A DNA stretch of 64,000 nt. It comes from Aquisphaera insulae. GTDB lineage: Bacteria > Planctomycetota > Planctomycetia > Isosphaerales > Isosphaeraceae. This document shows, in pieces, positions 8,729-16,947 of the stretch (positions are counted from its first letter, which is position 1; the number at the start of each line of letters is the position of its first letter). Both the position numbers and the translations under genes were made by a program. Under the pieces are notes generated by a model. It was not told the DNA's origin. It did no database searches and saw nothing but the letters and a program-made list of their open reading frames with translations. Where the stretch lies: assembly GCF_011064615.1 (NCBI RefSeq), contig NZ_JAALJH010000025.1, forward strand, positions 1-64,000. Reading direction: 5' to 3'.

Positions 8729-9481
8729 ATGGCTCGTCGCAAAACCCTCCCGGAATCCCTCAGGGCCAAGCATGCCCTCGCCGAGCGGTTGGCGGCCTTA
8801 CGCCTCGAACTCTTCGGCGATCGCGGCGGGCCGGAAATGGCCCGCCGCCTCGGTATCCCCGTGAGGACCTGGTACAACTACGAAGGTGGGGTCACGGTCC
8901 CCGCCGAGGTCGTGCTCCGGATCATCGAGCTGACCTCCGTCGAGCCGACCTGGCTGCTCTCCGGGAAGGGGCCCAAGTTCCGCCAGGGGTCCCTCCTTGA
9001 ACATGACTCCGGGGACAGGTCCTCCGTCGGCAAGGTGGGCCACCTCCTGCGCACGGCGCTGCAACTCCTCGAGAACGGCGAGGCCGACCAATCGGGCTTC
9101 GTCTCCGAGCGGGCCGGCTCCCGGTCGCTGACGCAGTTCGAGATTCCGCACACCTCCCCGGCCCGTAAGGAGCTGCTCGAGGCCCAGCAGGAGAACCGCG
9201 GCATCCGGGTGGAAGGCGACGCGATGGCCCCGGTCGTGGCCGACGGCGCCCTGATCTCGTATTCGCGGGACCCGGAAGAGTCCGCCCACCTCGACGGCAA
9301 GATGGTGGTGGCCTGGATCGACGACCGTCCCATCGTCCGGTGGTTCCAGGATTGCGGCCAGTACGGGCTCTTGCGGGCAGAGAACCCGGATGCGGTCCCC
9401 AGGCAGCAGCTCGTGGACCTCCGCCCCGGCGCGGACATCCCCCGGATCCGGCGGGTCCTCTGGATCGACACGCCGCATTGA
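8729..9481 (+). CDS. Helix-turn-helix regulator with a degenerate S24/LexA-like domain
   Basis: A 250-residue protein. Residues about 15-80 look like a repressor-type helix-turn-helix ('EMARRLGIPVRTWYNYEGGVTVPAEVVLRI'-like, with a 'WLLSGKG' end as in phage-type repressors). Residues about 155-240 match the S24 peptidase fold of LexA/CI. The usual 'GDSM' nucleophile motif reads 'GDAM' (Ala165), and the region where the catalytic Lys is expected ('tVKR') reads 'PIVRWF' with Arg204. Self-cleavage is therefore unlikely (inference), so it may be a stable DNA-binding regulator. The ATG follows an AT-rich promoter-like patch. Confidence 0.82.
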   Translation: MARRKTLPESLRAKHALAERLAALRLELFGDRGGPEMARRLGIPVRTWYNYEGGVTVPAEVVLRIIELTSVEPTWLLSGKGPKFRQGSLLEHDSGDRSSVGKVGHLLRTALQLLENGEADQSGFVSERAGSRSLTQFEIPHTSPARKELLEAQQENRGIRVEGDAMAPVVADGALISYSRDPEESAHLDGKMVVAWIDDRPIVRWFQDCGQYGLLRAENPDAVPRQQLVDLRPGADIPRIRRVLWIDTPH

Positions 9482-9527
9482 CCGGGGCCATCGACGAACT
9501 CGACCGCCAGGCCGCCGGGGGCCTACG

Positions 9528-9911
9528 CTACCATCCGATCGTCTCGAAGGCGCACGCCTGGACCAGGATCTTGCCGTCCCCGATGCGGCCGGTTCGCGCC
9601 TGGCTCTCGATGGCCGAGATCGCGGCCTCGAGGTGCTCCCGCTCGACGAAGACCGTCAGCTCCACCTTGGGCAGGAACGAGGCGTTGTACTCGCTCCCCA
9701 GGTAGCGATTCAGGCGATTCTTCTGCCGGCCGTACCCCATCGCCTCGCGGACCGTCGCCGCCAGGATCTCGACCGATCCGAGCGCCGAAAGGACGGCCTG
9801 CGCCCGAAACGGCTTGACCGTGGCGGTGACCTTGAGCGTCCGCGCCCGGGGGCCCGTGTGCGGGGCCGCCGCGGTGGACTCGTCCGAAGCTGGGTTCGCT
9901 TCTCCTGCCAT
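9528..9911 (-). CDS. PII-like nitrogen-regulatory-type signalling protein with a divergent T-loop
   Basis: A 127-residue protein from ATG 9911; the frame extends upstream but without family similarity. After a variable 25-residue N-terminus it follows the GlnB/GlnK fold: 'TLKVTATVKPFRAQAVLSAL', the T-loop region 'GYGRQKNRLNRYLGSEYNASFLPKVELTVFV', and 'TGRIGDGKILVQ', which resembles the ATP-binding C-terminal pattern. The T-loop differs from true GlnB: 'RQKGHTELYRGAEY' is replaced by an Asn/Arg-rich version, although a Tyr (Tyr75) remains. It could sense adenylates or 2-oxoglutarate. No glnA, amtB or glnD is nearby, so the partner is unknown. Confidence 0.82.
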   Translation of the reverse strand: MAGEANPASDESTAAAPHTGPRARTLKVTATVKPFRAQAVLSALGSVEILAATVREAMGYGRQKNRLNRYLGSEYNASFLPKVELTVFVEREHLEAAISAIESQARTGRIGDGKILVQACAFETIGW

Positions 9912-10107
9912 GGCACGCGGTCCCTCGAAGACCTCTCCCAACTGGTTTCGCTGGCGGCGGGAGACTAGAATCTCAAGGCTACCAGGTTCGGGTCGAGATC
10001 CGGAAGACTCGAGACGCGACGGGACGAGTCGTGCGGGGCCGAAAAGGCCCTCGAAGCGGGGCGACGATCGCACGATCGGAACACGTCTCGCAGACAAGGA
10101 GAGAGAC

Positions 10108-10842
10108 ATGAGGCGGGCGGTCGCAATCACTCTTGGCATGACTCTCGTACTGGCGGCCGGTTGCGGCACGAAGAACTACGAGGATCGACTCCGGCTCACG
10201 ATCGCGCAGATGAAGTATCAGCGGGACCTGGACAACAACCTCACCCCCCCTTCCACCAAGGGGAAGCTGGAGGAGCTCCAGATCTACGTCCGGCCGCCCA
10301 AGGAGATGACCGGGCCGACCCAGGCGTTCATGATGACCCCGATCGAGCCCGGCCGATTCGACGTCGAGGCCAGCTTCATTGAGGACCAGAAGCAGAGCCT
10401 CCACATCCTGGGTCGCGTCAAGCGACCCAAGGCGGCGGCCAAGAAGGGAGCCGCTCCGCAGCCGGAGAACGCGCCCCGGGGCGATTTCCGGGCCGAGGTC
10501 CTGGACCTCGTGAAGGCCGCCTACGGCGTCGAGGTCGAGGCCGGCAAGCTCAAGGAAGACGTGCGGAAGGGAAACGCGTTCCGGGCCGTGACGCTCGACC
10601 CCAACAACGGCAAGGAAATCCAGGTCGACTTCTACGGCGACGGCAAGGCGAATCCGTATGAGGTCGCACTCGTCTTCGAGTACCTGAAGGCCGATGGCCC
10701 GACCGTGGTCAAGCCGAAGATCGCCTACTGCCTGGAGTCCTTCGCCGTCGGCGACAAGGCCAAGCGGCTCTTCGCCGGCAGCGAGACCGATGAGGACGCC
10801 GGGGAGTCCTCCGAGGAAAGCGCGGCGCCGGGCGCGTTCTGA
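10108..10842 (+). CDS. Predicted lipoprotein of unknown function
   Basis: A 244-residue protein with a lipoprotein signal: hydrophobic residues 4-17, then a lipobox 'LAAGC' with Cys19. A strong ribosome site 'aaggagag' precedes the ATG. The mature part is charged, without clear repeats: 'YVRPPKEMTGPTQAFMM', a Lys-rich 'KRPKAAAKKGAAPQ' linker (about 110-120), and an acidic Ser/Glu C-terminus. I do not recognise the family. The frame remains open upstream to 9814, but the signal peptide fixes the start. It is divergent from the PII-like gene. Confidence 0.8.
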   Translation: MRRAVAITLGMTLVLAAGCGTKNYEDRLRLTIAQMKYQRDLDNNLTPPSTKGKLEELQIYVRPPKEMTGPTQAFMMTPIEPGRFDVEASFIEDQKQSLHILGRVKRPKAAAKKGAAPQPENAPRGDFRAEVLDLVKAAYGVEVEAGKLKEDVRKGNAFRAVTLDPNNGKEIQVDFYGDGKANPYEVALVFEYLKADGPTVVKPKIAYCLESFAVGDKAKRLFAGSETDEDAGESSEESAAPGAF

Positions 10843-10866
10843 GTACGAGACTATTCCAACGCACCC

Positions 10867-10901
10867 GACCATCGGCGGCCGCGTCGCAGCCGCCGATGGT
10901 C
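10867..10901. terminator. Perfect 13-bp hairpin between the lipoprotein gene and csrA
   Basis: gaccatcggcggc (10867-10879) and its exact complement (10889-10901) enclose a 9-base loop. It lies 24 bases after the lipoprotein stop and 87 bases past the csrA stop on the other strand, so a bidirectional terminator is likely. No T tract is present. Confidence 0.6.
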
Positions 10902-10987
10902 AGATCGTTGGGGCCTCACGAGTCCGGAATCGGGCTCCATGTCCCATCGCCGGCGGACCCGCCCGCGACCGTCCGATCGCCGACAAT

Positions 10988-11197
10988 TCAGGCGAGGATC
11001 TCGGCGGGCTCGGCCTGGCCGACAGCCGCACTCATCTCGTCGGTCGAGTCCTGCGCGAGCTCGCTGCGGAGGATCGCGACATCCCGGGGTGCCTCGATCC
11101 CGATCCGGATCTGGTTCCGCTCCACCTTGACGATCGTGATCTTGATATCCGTCCCGATCATGATCGACTGCAAGGGCTTACGACTGAGAACGAGCAT
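10988..11197 (-). CDS. csrA: Carbon storage regulator CsrA (RsmA)
   Basis: A 69-residue RNA-binding post-transcriptional regulator that binds GGA motifs in mRNA leaders. The sequence begins with the canonical 'MLVLSRKPLQSIMIG', continues with 'IKITIVKVERNQIRIGIEAP' and has the conserved 'RDVAILRSEL' helix, followed by a short Ala/Glu tail. The ATG at 11197 is preceded on its strand by 'agggaggtcagc', an excellent ribosome site, so the longer frame to 11245 is not used. In many bacteria csrA sits with flagellar genes; here there are none. Confidence 0.96.
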   Translation of the reverse strand: MLVLSRKPLQSIMIGTDIKITIVKVERNQIRIGIEAPRDVAILRSELAQDSTDEMSAAVGQAEPAEILA

Positions 11198-11442
11198 GCT
11201 GACCTCCCTGGCATCCCGGTGTCGTGGCGGATCACCGATTGACAAACCGATCCTGTATGTACTTCCTGTCGGATTCTAACGCGGTCCGCCGACACGACCG
11301 TGCGCCGGGGCCGTCGAATCTGACCGGTTTCTTTAGCATTTCCCGTTCCCCGGCCGCGATTTTTCCGTCGGCCGACCCCCATCTCTTGCCGGCCGGGGCC
11401 GCGGATGCCGTCGAGTCCCCGGGCCAGGAGGATCGGCGCCCC

Positions 11443-12960
11443 ATGTCCAGGACTCGAATCGTGCCGCGACACGTCCTGGCGATCGTGCTTACGGCCTGGT
11501 GGATCCAGGGCCTGGGGCGTGCGGATCTCCTCTACTTCGAGAAGGGCGGAGAGATCCAGGCCCCGGCGAAGGTGGACGGCGACCGGGTCGAAATCACGTT
11601 CCTCGATGCGGTCCGCGACTTCCACCGAGCCGATTTCCGCAAGCTCGTCGCCGGATTCTCCCCCGAGGCCGAGTGGCCGGATCGGCGGGCCCGGGCGCAA
11701 TCCGAGGGGGCCGCGGGCCGGTACGAGGCGATCTGGTGGGGGCTCGAGAATGGACTATCCCTCGAGATCGCGCCGGAGATCCGCGCCCTCCACGAGGCCG
11801 AGCCCTCTCATGCTCCGGCGGCCCGCATGGCCGCCGTGCTCCAGCGCCTGGCCGAGCCGTGCCGCGATCCGGACCTGACGGGATTCCGCAAGGCCCTGGG
11901 CGTCTCCATGGAGGTCGCCCGGGGACCGCATGTGGTCCTCCTGCATCGGCAGGCCGATGTCGAGGCGGCCCGGCGCGTCGCGCTCCTGGAGCGCGTCATC
12001 ACGAGCTTCTACCTGGACTTCTCGGGTCGAGGGATCGAGCTGCGAGTGCCGACGGATCGCCTGATCTTCGCCTGGTACTCCGAGCAGTCGGATTACCTCG
12101 CCTTCCTCCGCGCACAGAACGCCGGTGCGTTCTCCACCACCAACGGGTATTACCATCCGACGTGGACTGCCGTTGTGGCCTACGACTCCCGCCGATCCCC
12201 TCGCCAGGAGCAGGGGAGGGAAGCCGCCGAGGCCCGCCGTGAAGAGCTCCGGCGGTTCCGCCAGGCCCTGGATCGTCTGCCGGCGGGGGCGAAGCTCCGG
12301 GTCGTGCTGACGGGCGAGCCCCCGCGGACGCTCGCCCGCGCCGAGGGCCGGGCCCTCGCGGATCGGCTCGATCGCGAGGTCCAGCGGGGGGAGCTGCTGC
12401 TCGAGGCCGAGCGGCTGGCGATCGACGACGGGACGGCCGCGCACGAGATGGTCCACCTGCTCGCGGCGGGCAGCGGCCTGCAATCGCGCCACGACGATTT
12501 CCCGATCTGGTTCCAGGAGGGACTCGCCGCGCAGTTCGAGGTCGTCCGCGGAGGCCGCTGGGCCGGGATCTCCCGGGCCCATGACCTTCGGCTCCGAGAC
12601 TGGCGAAGTATCGAGCCCGCCCCCGCCCTCGAGCCCCTCCTGCGCGACCGGGGCTTCGGCCACGGCTACCAGCGTGACGCCTACGCCCAGACCTGGGCGC
12701 TCGTCTATTTCCTGCGATTGGAGCGATCGAGCCAGTACCTGCGGTTCGTCGATACGCTCCGCAGCCGCGACGCCTCGCTGGGAGACCTGTCCCGCGATGA
12801 CCGCACGGTCGCCGCCTTCCGGCGAGCCTTCGGCGAGGATCTCGCCGCGACCGAGCGCGACTGGCATTCGTTCCTCGCCCGCACCCAGACACCCCTCGAG
12901 CGCCACGCCCCCGCGGCCGCTCTTCCTCGGGAGGAGAGGCGCCAGGGTCCCCGCCGCTGA
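11443..12960 (+). CDS. DUF1570-type exported metallopeptidase-like protein
   Basis: A 505-residue protein with an N-terminal signal-like hydrophobic stretch (residues 9-25, 'RHVLAIVLTAWWIQGLG'). The C-terminal half carries 'AAHEMVHLLA' with an HExxH motif at residues 334-338 and a downstream 'WFQEGLAAQFE' (Glu359), the zinc-binding layout of gluzincin-type peptidases and of the DUF1570 family common in planctomycetes. The N-terminal half has no recognised domain. 'ccaggagg' lies about 10 bases before the ATG at 11443. Probably acts outside the cytoplasm; the substrate is unknown. Confidence 0.8.
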   Translation: MSRTRIVPRHVLAIVLTAWWIQGLGRADLLYFEKGGEIQAPAKVDGDRVEITFLDAVRDFHRADFRKLVAGFSPEAEWPDRRARAQSEGAAGRYEAIWWGLENGLSLEIAPEIRALHEAEPSHAPAARMAAVLQRLAEPCRDPDLTGFRKALGVSMEVARGPHVVLLHRQADVEAARRVALLERVITSFYLDFSGRGIELRVPTDRLIFAWYSEQSDYLAFLRAQNAGAFSTTNGYYHPTWTAVVAYDSRRSPRQEQGREAAEARREELRRFRQALDRLPAGAKLRVVLTGEPPRTLARAEGRALADRLDREVQRGELLLEAERLAIDDGTAAHEMVHLLAAGSGLQSRHDDFPIWFQEGLAAQFEVVRGGRWAGISRAHDLRLRDWRSIEPAPALEPLLRDRGFGHGYQRDAYAQTWALVYFLRLERSSQYLRFVDTLRSRDASLGDLSRDDRTVAAFRRAFGEDLAATERDWHSFLARTQTPLERHAPAAALPREERRQGPRR

Positions 12961-12994
12961 ACCTGCAAACTCGCGCGACTTCCGTGCCCTGCGG

Positions 12995-13022
12995 TTGACA
13001 GGTCACGCGTAATCGCTAAGAT
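12995..13022 (+). promoter_or_regulatory. Promoter of tRNA-Pro
   Basis: A perfect TTGACA (12995-13000), a 16-base spacer, then TAAGAT (13017-13022). The tRNA begins 17 bases after the -10 box. Confidence 0.7.
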
Positions 13023-13038
13023 TCAACCTACGCGATGA

Positions 13039-13113
<75 letters not shown>

Positions 13114-13328
13114 TTTTTGGCCGCAACGCGGCCAGGAATACAGCATTCAGCTTTGGAACGGTCTCCAGCTCGATTCCTAGACTCTTCAATCCGTTCCGAG
13201 CCACCTTCCCGAAGCGGGCGTCACCCTGCCTGCACTCCTTCGGGTGATTTCCAACCTCGCCTCAGGAGCCATCTCAATCCGAGCGGAGGGATGGACGCGG
13301 CCGTTCGGGAGTGTAAAGCCGACATCCC

Positions 13329-14255
13329 ATGACGACCTACGTTCCGCCGTCGGGTCGGGGTGATGTCATGGGGATGGGGCTGGCAGACGATTCGAGACGG
13401 GTCTCGATCGATCGCCGAGGCTTCCTGACCGCCGGGCTGGCCGGGCGAAGAGGGGGGCGGCCGGTGTGTCCTCCCGTGACGGCTCGGCCTCGGGCCCGGG
13501 TGTCGAGGGCCGTTATTACCCCGGCAAGGAAGTTGATCAAGCTCACGGATATCGAACGGCCTCCTGAATCCCCCCACGCTCGGGGACGCGAAATCCGGCT
13601 CTCCCCCTTACGAAGGGGGAGTTGGAGGGGGTGCTTGGTGCCGGCCAGGGCGATCGAATTCACCCCCCTGAATCCCCCCTTCGTAAGGGGGGAAGTGAAT
13701 GCGGGCCGGCTTCCCTGTCAGCGGTAAGAGCCCTATCACGGTGATCTTCTTCCTTGCCGAGGTAATAAGCCGCGGGAATCCCGCGTCGTCGATTCGGCAA
13801 GACGGTTACGGACCTTCCCATCCTGGGCATGGGCGGGTCGGCGATGGTCGAGAAGTGGCAGGCCGGGTACGGGCCGCAGCTCCCGTTCCGGGACCGCGTC
13901 GCGATCGGCCGCCGCGATCGCCCCGAGCTTCTCGCCGGAGCGGCGGGCGAGGCTCCGCACGGCGGCCCTGCGATGGGCCCTGGCGGATCGTCGGGTCACG
14001 CTCGCCGTCGTCGGGGTCACCCGGCCGGAAGAGATCGAGACGAAGATCACGCCCGACGACCGCGCGACCATCGACGAGTACCTCAAGTGGAACCCCGACG
14101 AATCCTCTGTGATCCACGACTCGGACAAGGCCGCCCCCGGAAAGGGTGTCATGCAGGTCTACGCCTACCGGATTGCCGATGGGCTGGAGACGAATCTCTC
14201 GCTCGACCCGAAGAAGAACGACCAGTTACCGTGCGTGCTGGGGTTGCCGCACTGA
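13329..14255 (+). pseudogene. Decayed Tat-exported aldo/keto reductase, interrupted by a palindromic repeat
   Basis: Pieces of one gene appear in order but in different frames. First comes a Tat-type signal 'SRRVSIDRRGFLTAGLAG' (from 13329). A frame-shifted stretch, 'GVEGRYYPGKEVDQAHGYRTAS', then runs to a stop. After the repeat at 13598-13697, 'PRRRFGKTVTDLPILGMGGSA' (about 13788-13850) is the typical N-terminus of aldo/keto reductases. In another frame 'ALRWALADRRVTLAVVGVTRPEEIE' (about 13965-14040) matches the end of their barrel, running on to 'CVLGLPH' and a stop at 14255. The central barrel is missing. The last 70 codons could derive from a different gene fused by deletion. Confidence 0.65.
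13598..13697. repeat. Inverted-repeat element (REP/MITE-like)
   Basis: Two arms of about 35 bases (13598-13632 and 13661-13697) are near reverse complements. Each holds its own small palindrome, ccccttacgaagggg. About 28 bases separate them. The element sits inside the dead aldo/keto reductase gene. There is no coding capacity, so it would depend on enzymes encoded elsewhere if mobile. Confidence 0.65.
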
Positions 14256-14290
14256 GGGGGCCCGGGCGGGGCCCGGATTCGGTGGACGGC

Positions 14291-14319
14291 TTCATCGATC
14301 GGGCGATCACCCGTATAAT
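14291..14319 (+). promoter_or_regulatory. Promoter and palindromic operator candidate of the PIN toxin-antitoxin operon
   Basis: TTCATC (14291-14296), 17 bases, then a perfect TATAAT (14314-14319). The spacer begins with a palindrome, gatcg-gg-cgatc (14297-14308), well placed for autorepression by the antitoxin-toxin complex. The GTG start lies 42 bases downstream. Confidence 0.55.
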
Positions 14320-14361
14320 CAGCGTGTCAAGAGGAGCCAAGCAGAAGGGAAGGAGGCAAGA

Positions 14362-14664
14362 GTGGAACTCCCCGTCATCATCGAGCCGATCGACGTCGGA
14401 TTTCGAGCCATTGGAGCCGGCGGACTCTCGGTCGGCCTGGTGGCCGATGGGCAGACTGCCGAGGAAGCGATCTCTCGTCTCGCGGAACGCGTTCGATCGC
14501 GCGTGGAAGCCGGGGCGACGATGACAGAGTTGAGCCTCTCGGACATCGAGGCCCCGTGGAAGCAGGACGCGGGATATCTGAGAGACGATCCCATGTACGA
14601 AGCGTGGCGTGAGGCTATGGCGCAGAATCGACGCAGGCTTGATGAGGACCCCGATGCTCTATGA
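14362..14664 (+). CDS. Antitoxin of a PIN-domain toxin-antitoxin pair
   Basis: A 100-residue protein starting at GTG 14362 behind 'aggaggcaaga'. Residues about 5-45 ('GAGGLSVGLVADGQTAEEAISRLAERV') resemble the small alpha/beta fold seen in HicB-like antitoxins. The acidic C-terminus ('EAWREAMAQNRRRLDEDPDAL') may wrap the toxin. The last codons overlap the toxin start (ATGA at 14661-14664), so the two are translationally coupled. It has no obvious AbrB or ribbon-helix-helix DNA-binding motif, so naming it VapB would be loose. Identification rests mostly on the neighbour. Confidence 0.65.
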   Translation: MELPVIIEPIDVGFRAIGAGGLSVGLVADGQTAEEAISRLAERVRSRVEAGATMTELSLSDIEAPWKQDAGYLRDDPMYEAWREAMAQNRRRLDEDPDAL

Positions 14665-15080
14665 GTATCTACCTCCTCGACACCGACACCCTATCCCTTT
14701 ACTACCACGAAGATAAGGGCGTCGTCAGCAGGCTCGATTCGCGTTCGGCGACGGAGCTTGCGATATCCATCGTCACCGTCGAGGAACAGTTGACCGGCTG
14801 GTACACCTTGCTCAAACAAGCTCGCCATCCTCGCGAAATCGCCCATGCCTATGATCGACTTGGCCAAGCCGTGTTTCGATTGGCCAGATGGCGAATCTTG
14901 CCCTATTCTGAGCCTGCGATCGCGAGAGTTGCCTATCTCAAGACGCTCAAATTGAATGTGGGGATCATGGATCTCCGAATCGCCGCAATCGCACTTGAGA
15001 ATGACGCCGTTGTTGTGACTCGAAATCGTCGCGATTTTGTTCGAATTCCCGGCATCCGGATGGAGGATTGGTGCCTCTGA
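14661..15080 (+). CDS. PIN-domain ribonuclease toxin, VapC-like
   Basis: A 139-residue protein with the PIN acidic residues in order: Asp7 in 'LLDTDTLSL', Glu41 in 'VTVEEQL', Asp104 in 'GIMDLRIAA' and Asp125 in 'RNRRDFVRIP'. These bind Mg2+ for RNA cleavage. VapC toxins usually cut tRNA or rRNA; the target here is unknown. It overlaps the antitoxin by 4 bases. Base composition is visibly less GC-rich than neighbouring housekeeping genes, in keeping with horizontal transfer. It converges on the sulfatase-like gene with one base between the ends. Confidence 0.88.
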   Translation: MSIYLLDTDTLSLYYHEDKGVVSRLDSRSATELAISIVTVEEQLTGWYTLLKQARHPREIAHAYDRLGQAVFRLARWRILPYSEPAIARVAYLKTLKLNVGIMDLRIAAIALENDAVVVTRNRRDFVRIPGIRMEDWCL

Positions 15081-15081
15081 C

Positions 15082-16947
15082 TCAATCGTCCTCATCCTCC
15101 GACGCCGTCATCTCGTCCAGCCGCTCGCGGAGGCGTTCGAGGAGGGACGCCGAGTCGGTCGCGGCGGCCAGGTCGTGGAGCTGGCCGGGATCGGCCTGGA
15201 CGTCGTAGAGCTCCTCGCGGCCGTCGGCGTTGCGGATGAGCGAGAACCGATCCGCGACGATCGCCGACATCGGCCCGCGCCAGGCGGGGGGCCTCGCGGG
15301 ATTTCGGGATGCACCTTCCTTGATCCGGACCTCGGTCAGCGCGGGGGGCTCGCCCTCGTGGTGCCCGGCGAACGACGAGCCGGGGAAGGACGTCCCTTCC
15401 AGGCCGATGACGTCCAGGATCGTGGCCGGGATGTCGCGCAGGCTGACGGGCCGGGAGACGACCTCGCCGCCGTGGGCCCGGTGCGGCAGGAAGAGCAGGA
15501 GGGGGACGCGAACCTCGGAGTCGTAGAGACTTCGACCGTGCCCGGTCAGGCCGTGTTCCCCGATCGCCTCGCCGTGGTCGGCCGTGAGGATGATCACCGT
15601 GTCGTCGAGCTCGCCCCGCCAGGCCAGCTCGTCGAAGAGGCGGCCGATCTGCTCGTCGAGATAGGCGAGGCAATCGTCGTAGGAATCCCGGGCCAGCGCG
15701 ACCTGCGGATCGGTCAGGCTCGACCGAGATCGACCGTCCCAGTCTCGGATCGCGGCGGCCTCCTGGGCATCGGCCGGCGGCCTGCCGAAGGGTCGCTTCG
15801 CCCCATCGGGCGGGATGAACGGGCCGTGGGCGTCGAAGTAATTGAGGAAGGCGAAGAACGGCTGCTGGTCGTCCGATCGCCGGTCCAGCCAGGAGAGGAA
15901 CGCCGCGTTGATCCGCCCCGCGTCCTTGCGCCGACGCTCGACGCCCCCGAACCTGCCGGCCATGGCCTGGACCGCCAGCCGGCCCAGCGACGAGCAACGG
16001 AGAGCCTCCTCGACCGAGATGGCGGACTGCTCCTCGTAGTAATCGTCATAGTGGTTGAAGCCCCTCGCCAGGCCGAACCAGTGGTTGCAGAAGAAGGTGT
16101 TGGCGATGAAGCCGGCCGTGGCGTATCCGTGCGCGCCGAGGACCTCCGCGATCGTCGGGTACGACTTGCCCAGGGGCTTCTTCTCCCCGACATCCAGGTC
16201 ATGGTGCCATCGTCCCGTGAACATGCTCGCGTGCGAGGGGAGGGTCCACGGGGCGGTCGACCGGGCCTGGTCGAACCGGATCGCGCGGGCCGCCAGGCGG
16301 TTCAGGTTGGGGGTGGTATCCCTCTCATACCCATAGAGCCCCAGGCTCTCGGCCCGGACCGTATCCAGGACCAGGAGCAGGACGTTGGGCCGCCCCCGGT
16401 GGTGCGCCGGCGAGGGCCTTGCCTGGCGATCTCGCAACCCCGCGAGCACGCGATCCCAGTCGTGAAGCCCGATCGCCAGGGTGGCCGGGACGATCGCGGC
16501 GAGGGCGAGTCCGCGGCGGAGCCTCCGAGAGTTCAGCGAGCCGTGCCTGGCGAGCAGGACCCCCGCGGCGATCGCCACGGCGAGGCACGCGAATGCGTAC
16601 AGGCCGGGGACGGTCAGCAGGAGTGCCAGGCCGCAAAGGAAGCCCAGCAGACCCAGCGTCATCCGCCCGGCCCACCTCGGCGAGATCCACGCGAAGCCTG
16701 CCAGGAACGCGCCGGAGATGCCGAAGATCAGGAGGTTGGAGGCCGGGATCATCCAGACGAAGTGCCGGCTCATCTGCGACGCACCGAGCGAGACCCCGCC
16801 GGTGATCGCGTTCCGCACGATCCACTGCGCGACCTCCAGCACCCCGGTCAGCAGCCCGAACCCGAGTGCCAGGCGCGCCACGGAAAGCGATGAGATGGAC
16901 CGTTCGCCCTTCCGCTCGTCCACGTCCTGTCTCACGACAACATCCAT
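15082..16947 (-). CDS. Membrane-anchored sulfatase-superfamily protein (LtaS/EptA-like nucleophile)
   Basis: A 621-residue protein. About four hydrophobic segments fill residues 20-160, then an alkaline-phosphatase-superfamily domain runs from 'RPNVLLLVLDTVRAESLGLYGY' (Asp195) onward. Where sulfatases carry Cys/Ser-x-Pro-x-Arg, this has 'APWTLPSHASMFTG' with Thr235, the nucleophile seen in lipoteichoic-acid synthases and phosphoethanolamine transferases. Metal ligands 'TADHGEAIGEHG' are present. It may transfer or hydrolyse phospho- or sulfo-groups at the membrane's outer face. ATG 16947 is preceded by 'ggggagtgg'; the open frame further up is not protein-like. Confidence 0.8.
   Translation of the reverse strand: MDVVVRQDVDERKGERSISSLSVARLALGFGLLTGVLEVAQWIVRNAITGGVSLGASQMSRHFVWMIPASNLLIFGISGAFLAGFAWISPRWAGRMTLGLLGFLCGLALLLTVPGLYAFACLAVAIAAGVLLARHGSLNSRRLRRGLALAAIVPATLAIGLHDWDRVLAGLRDRQARPSPAHHRGRPNVLLLVLDTVRAESLGLYGYERDTTPNLNRLAARAIRFDQARSTAPWTLPSHASMFTGRWHHDLDVGEKKPLGKSYPTIAEVLGAHGYATAGFIANTFFCNHWFGLARGFNHYDDYYEEQSAISVEEALRCSSLGRLAVQAMAGRFGGVERRRKDAGRINAAFLSWLDRRSDDQQPFFAFLNYFDAHGPFIPPDGAKRPFGRPPADAQEAAAIRDWDGRSRSSLTDPQVALARDSYDDCLAYLDEQIGRLFDELAWRGELDDTVIILTADHGEAIGEHGLTGHGRSLYDSEVRVPLLLFLPHRAHGGEVVSRPVSLRDIPATILDVIGLEGTSFPGSSFAGHHEGEPPALTEVRIKEGASRNPARPPAWRGPMSAIVADRFSLIRNADGREELYDVQADPGQLHDLAAATDSASLLERLRERLDEMTASEDEDD

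Noticed and set aside
13598..13697. The palindromic repeat as a CRISPR unit
   Set aside because: Only one pair of arms is present, with no regular spacers and no cas gene anywhere in the window.
13329..13727. A 132-residue frame beginning with a Tat-like signal as an intact gene
   Set aside because: After the signal it reads out of the frame of the aldo/keto reductase and passes through the palindromic repeat, so it is treated as part of the pseudogene.
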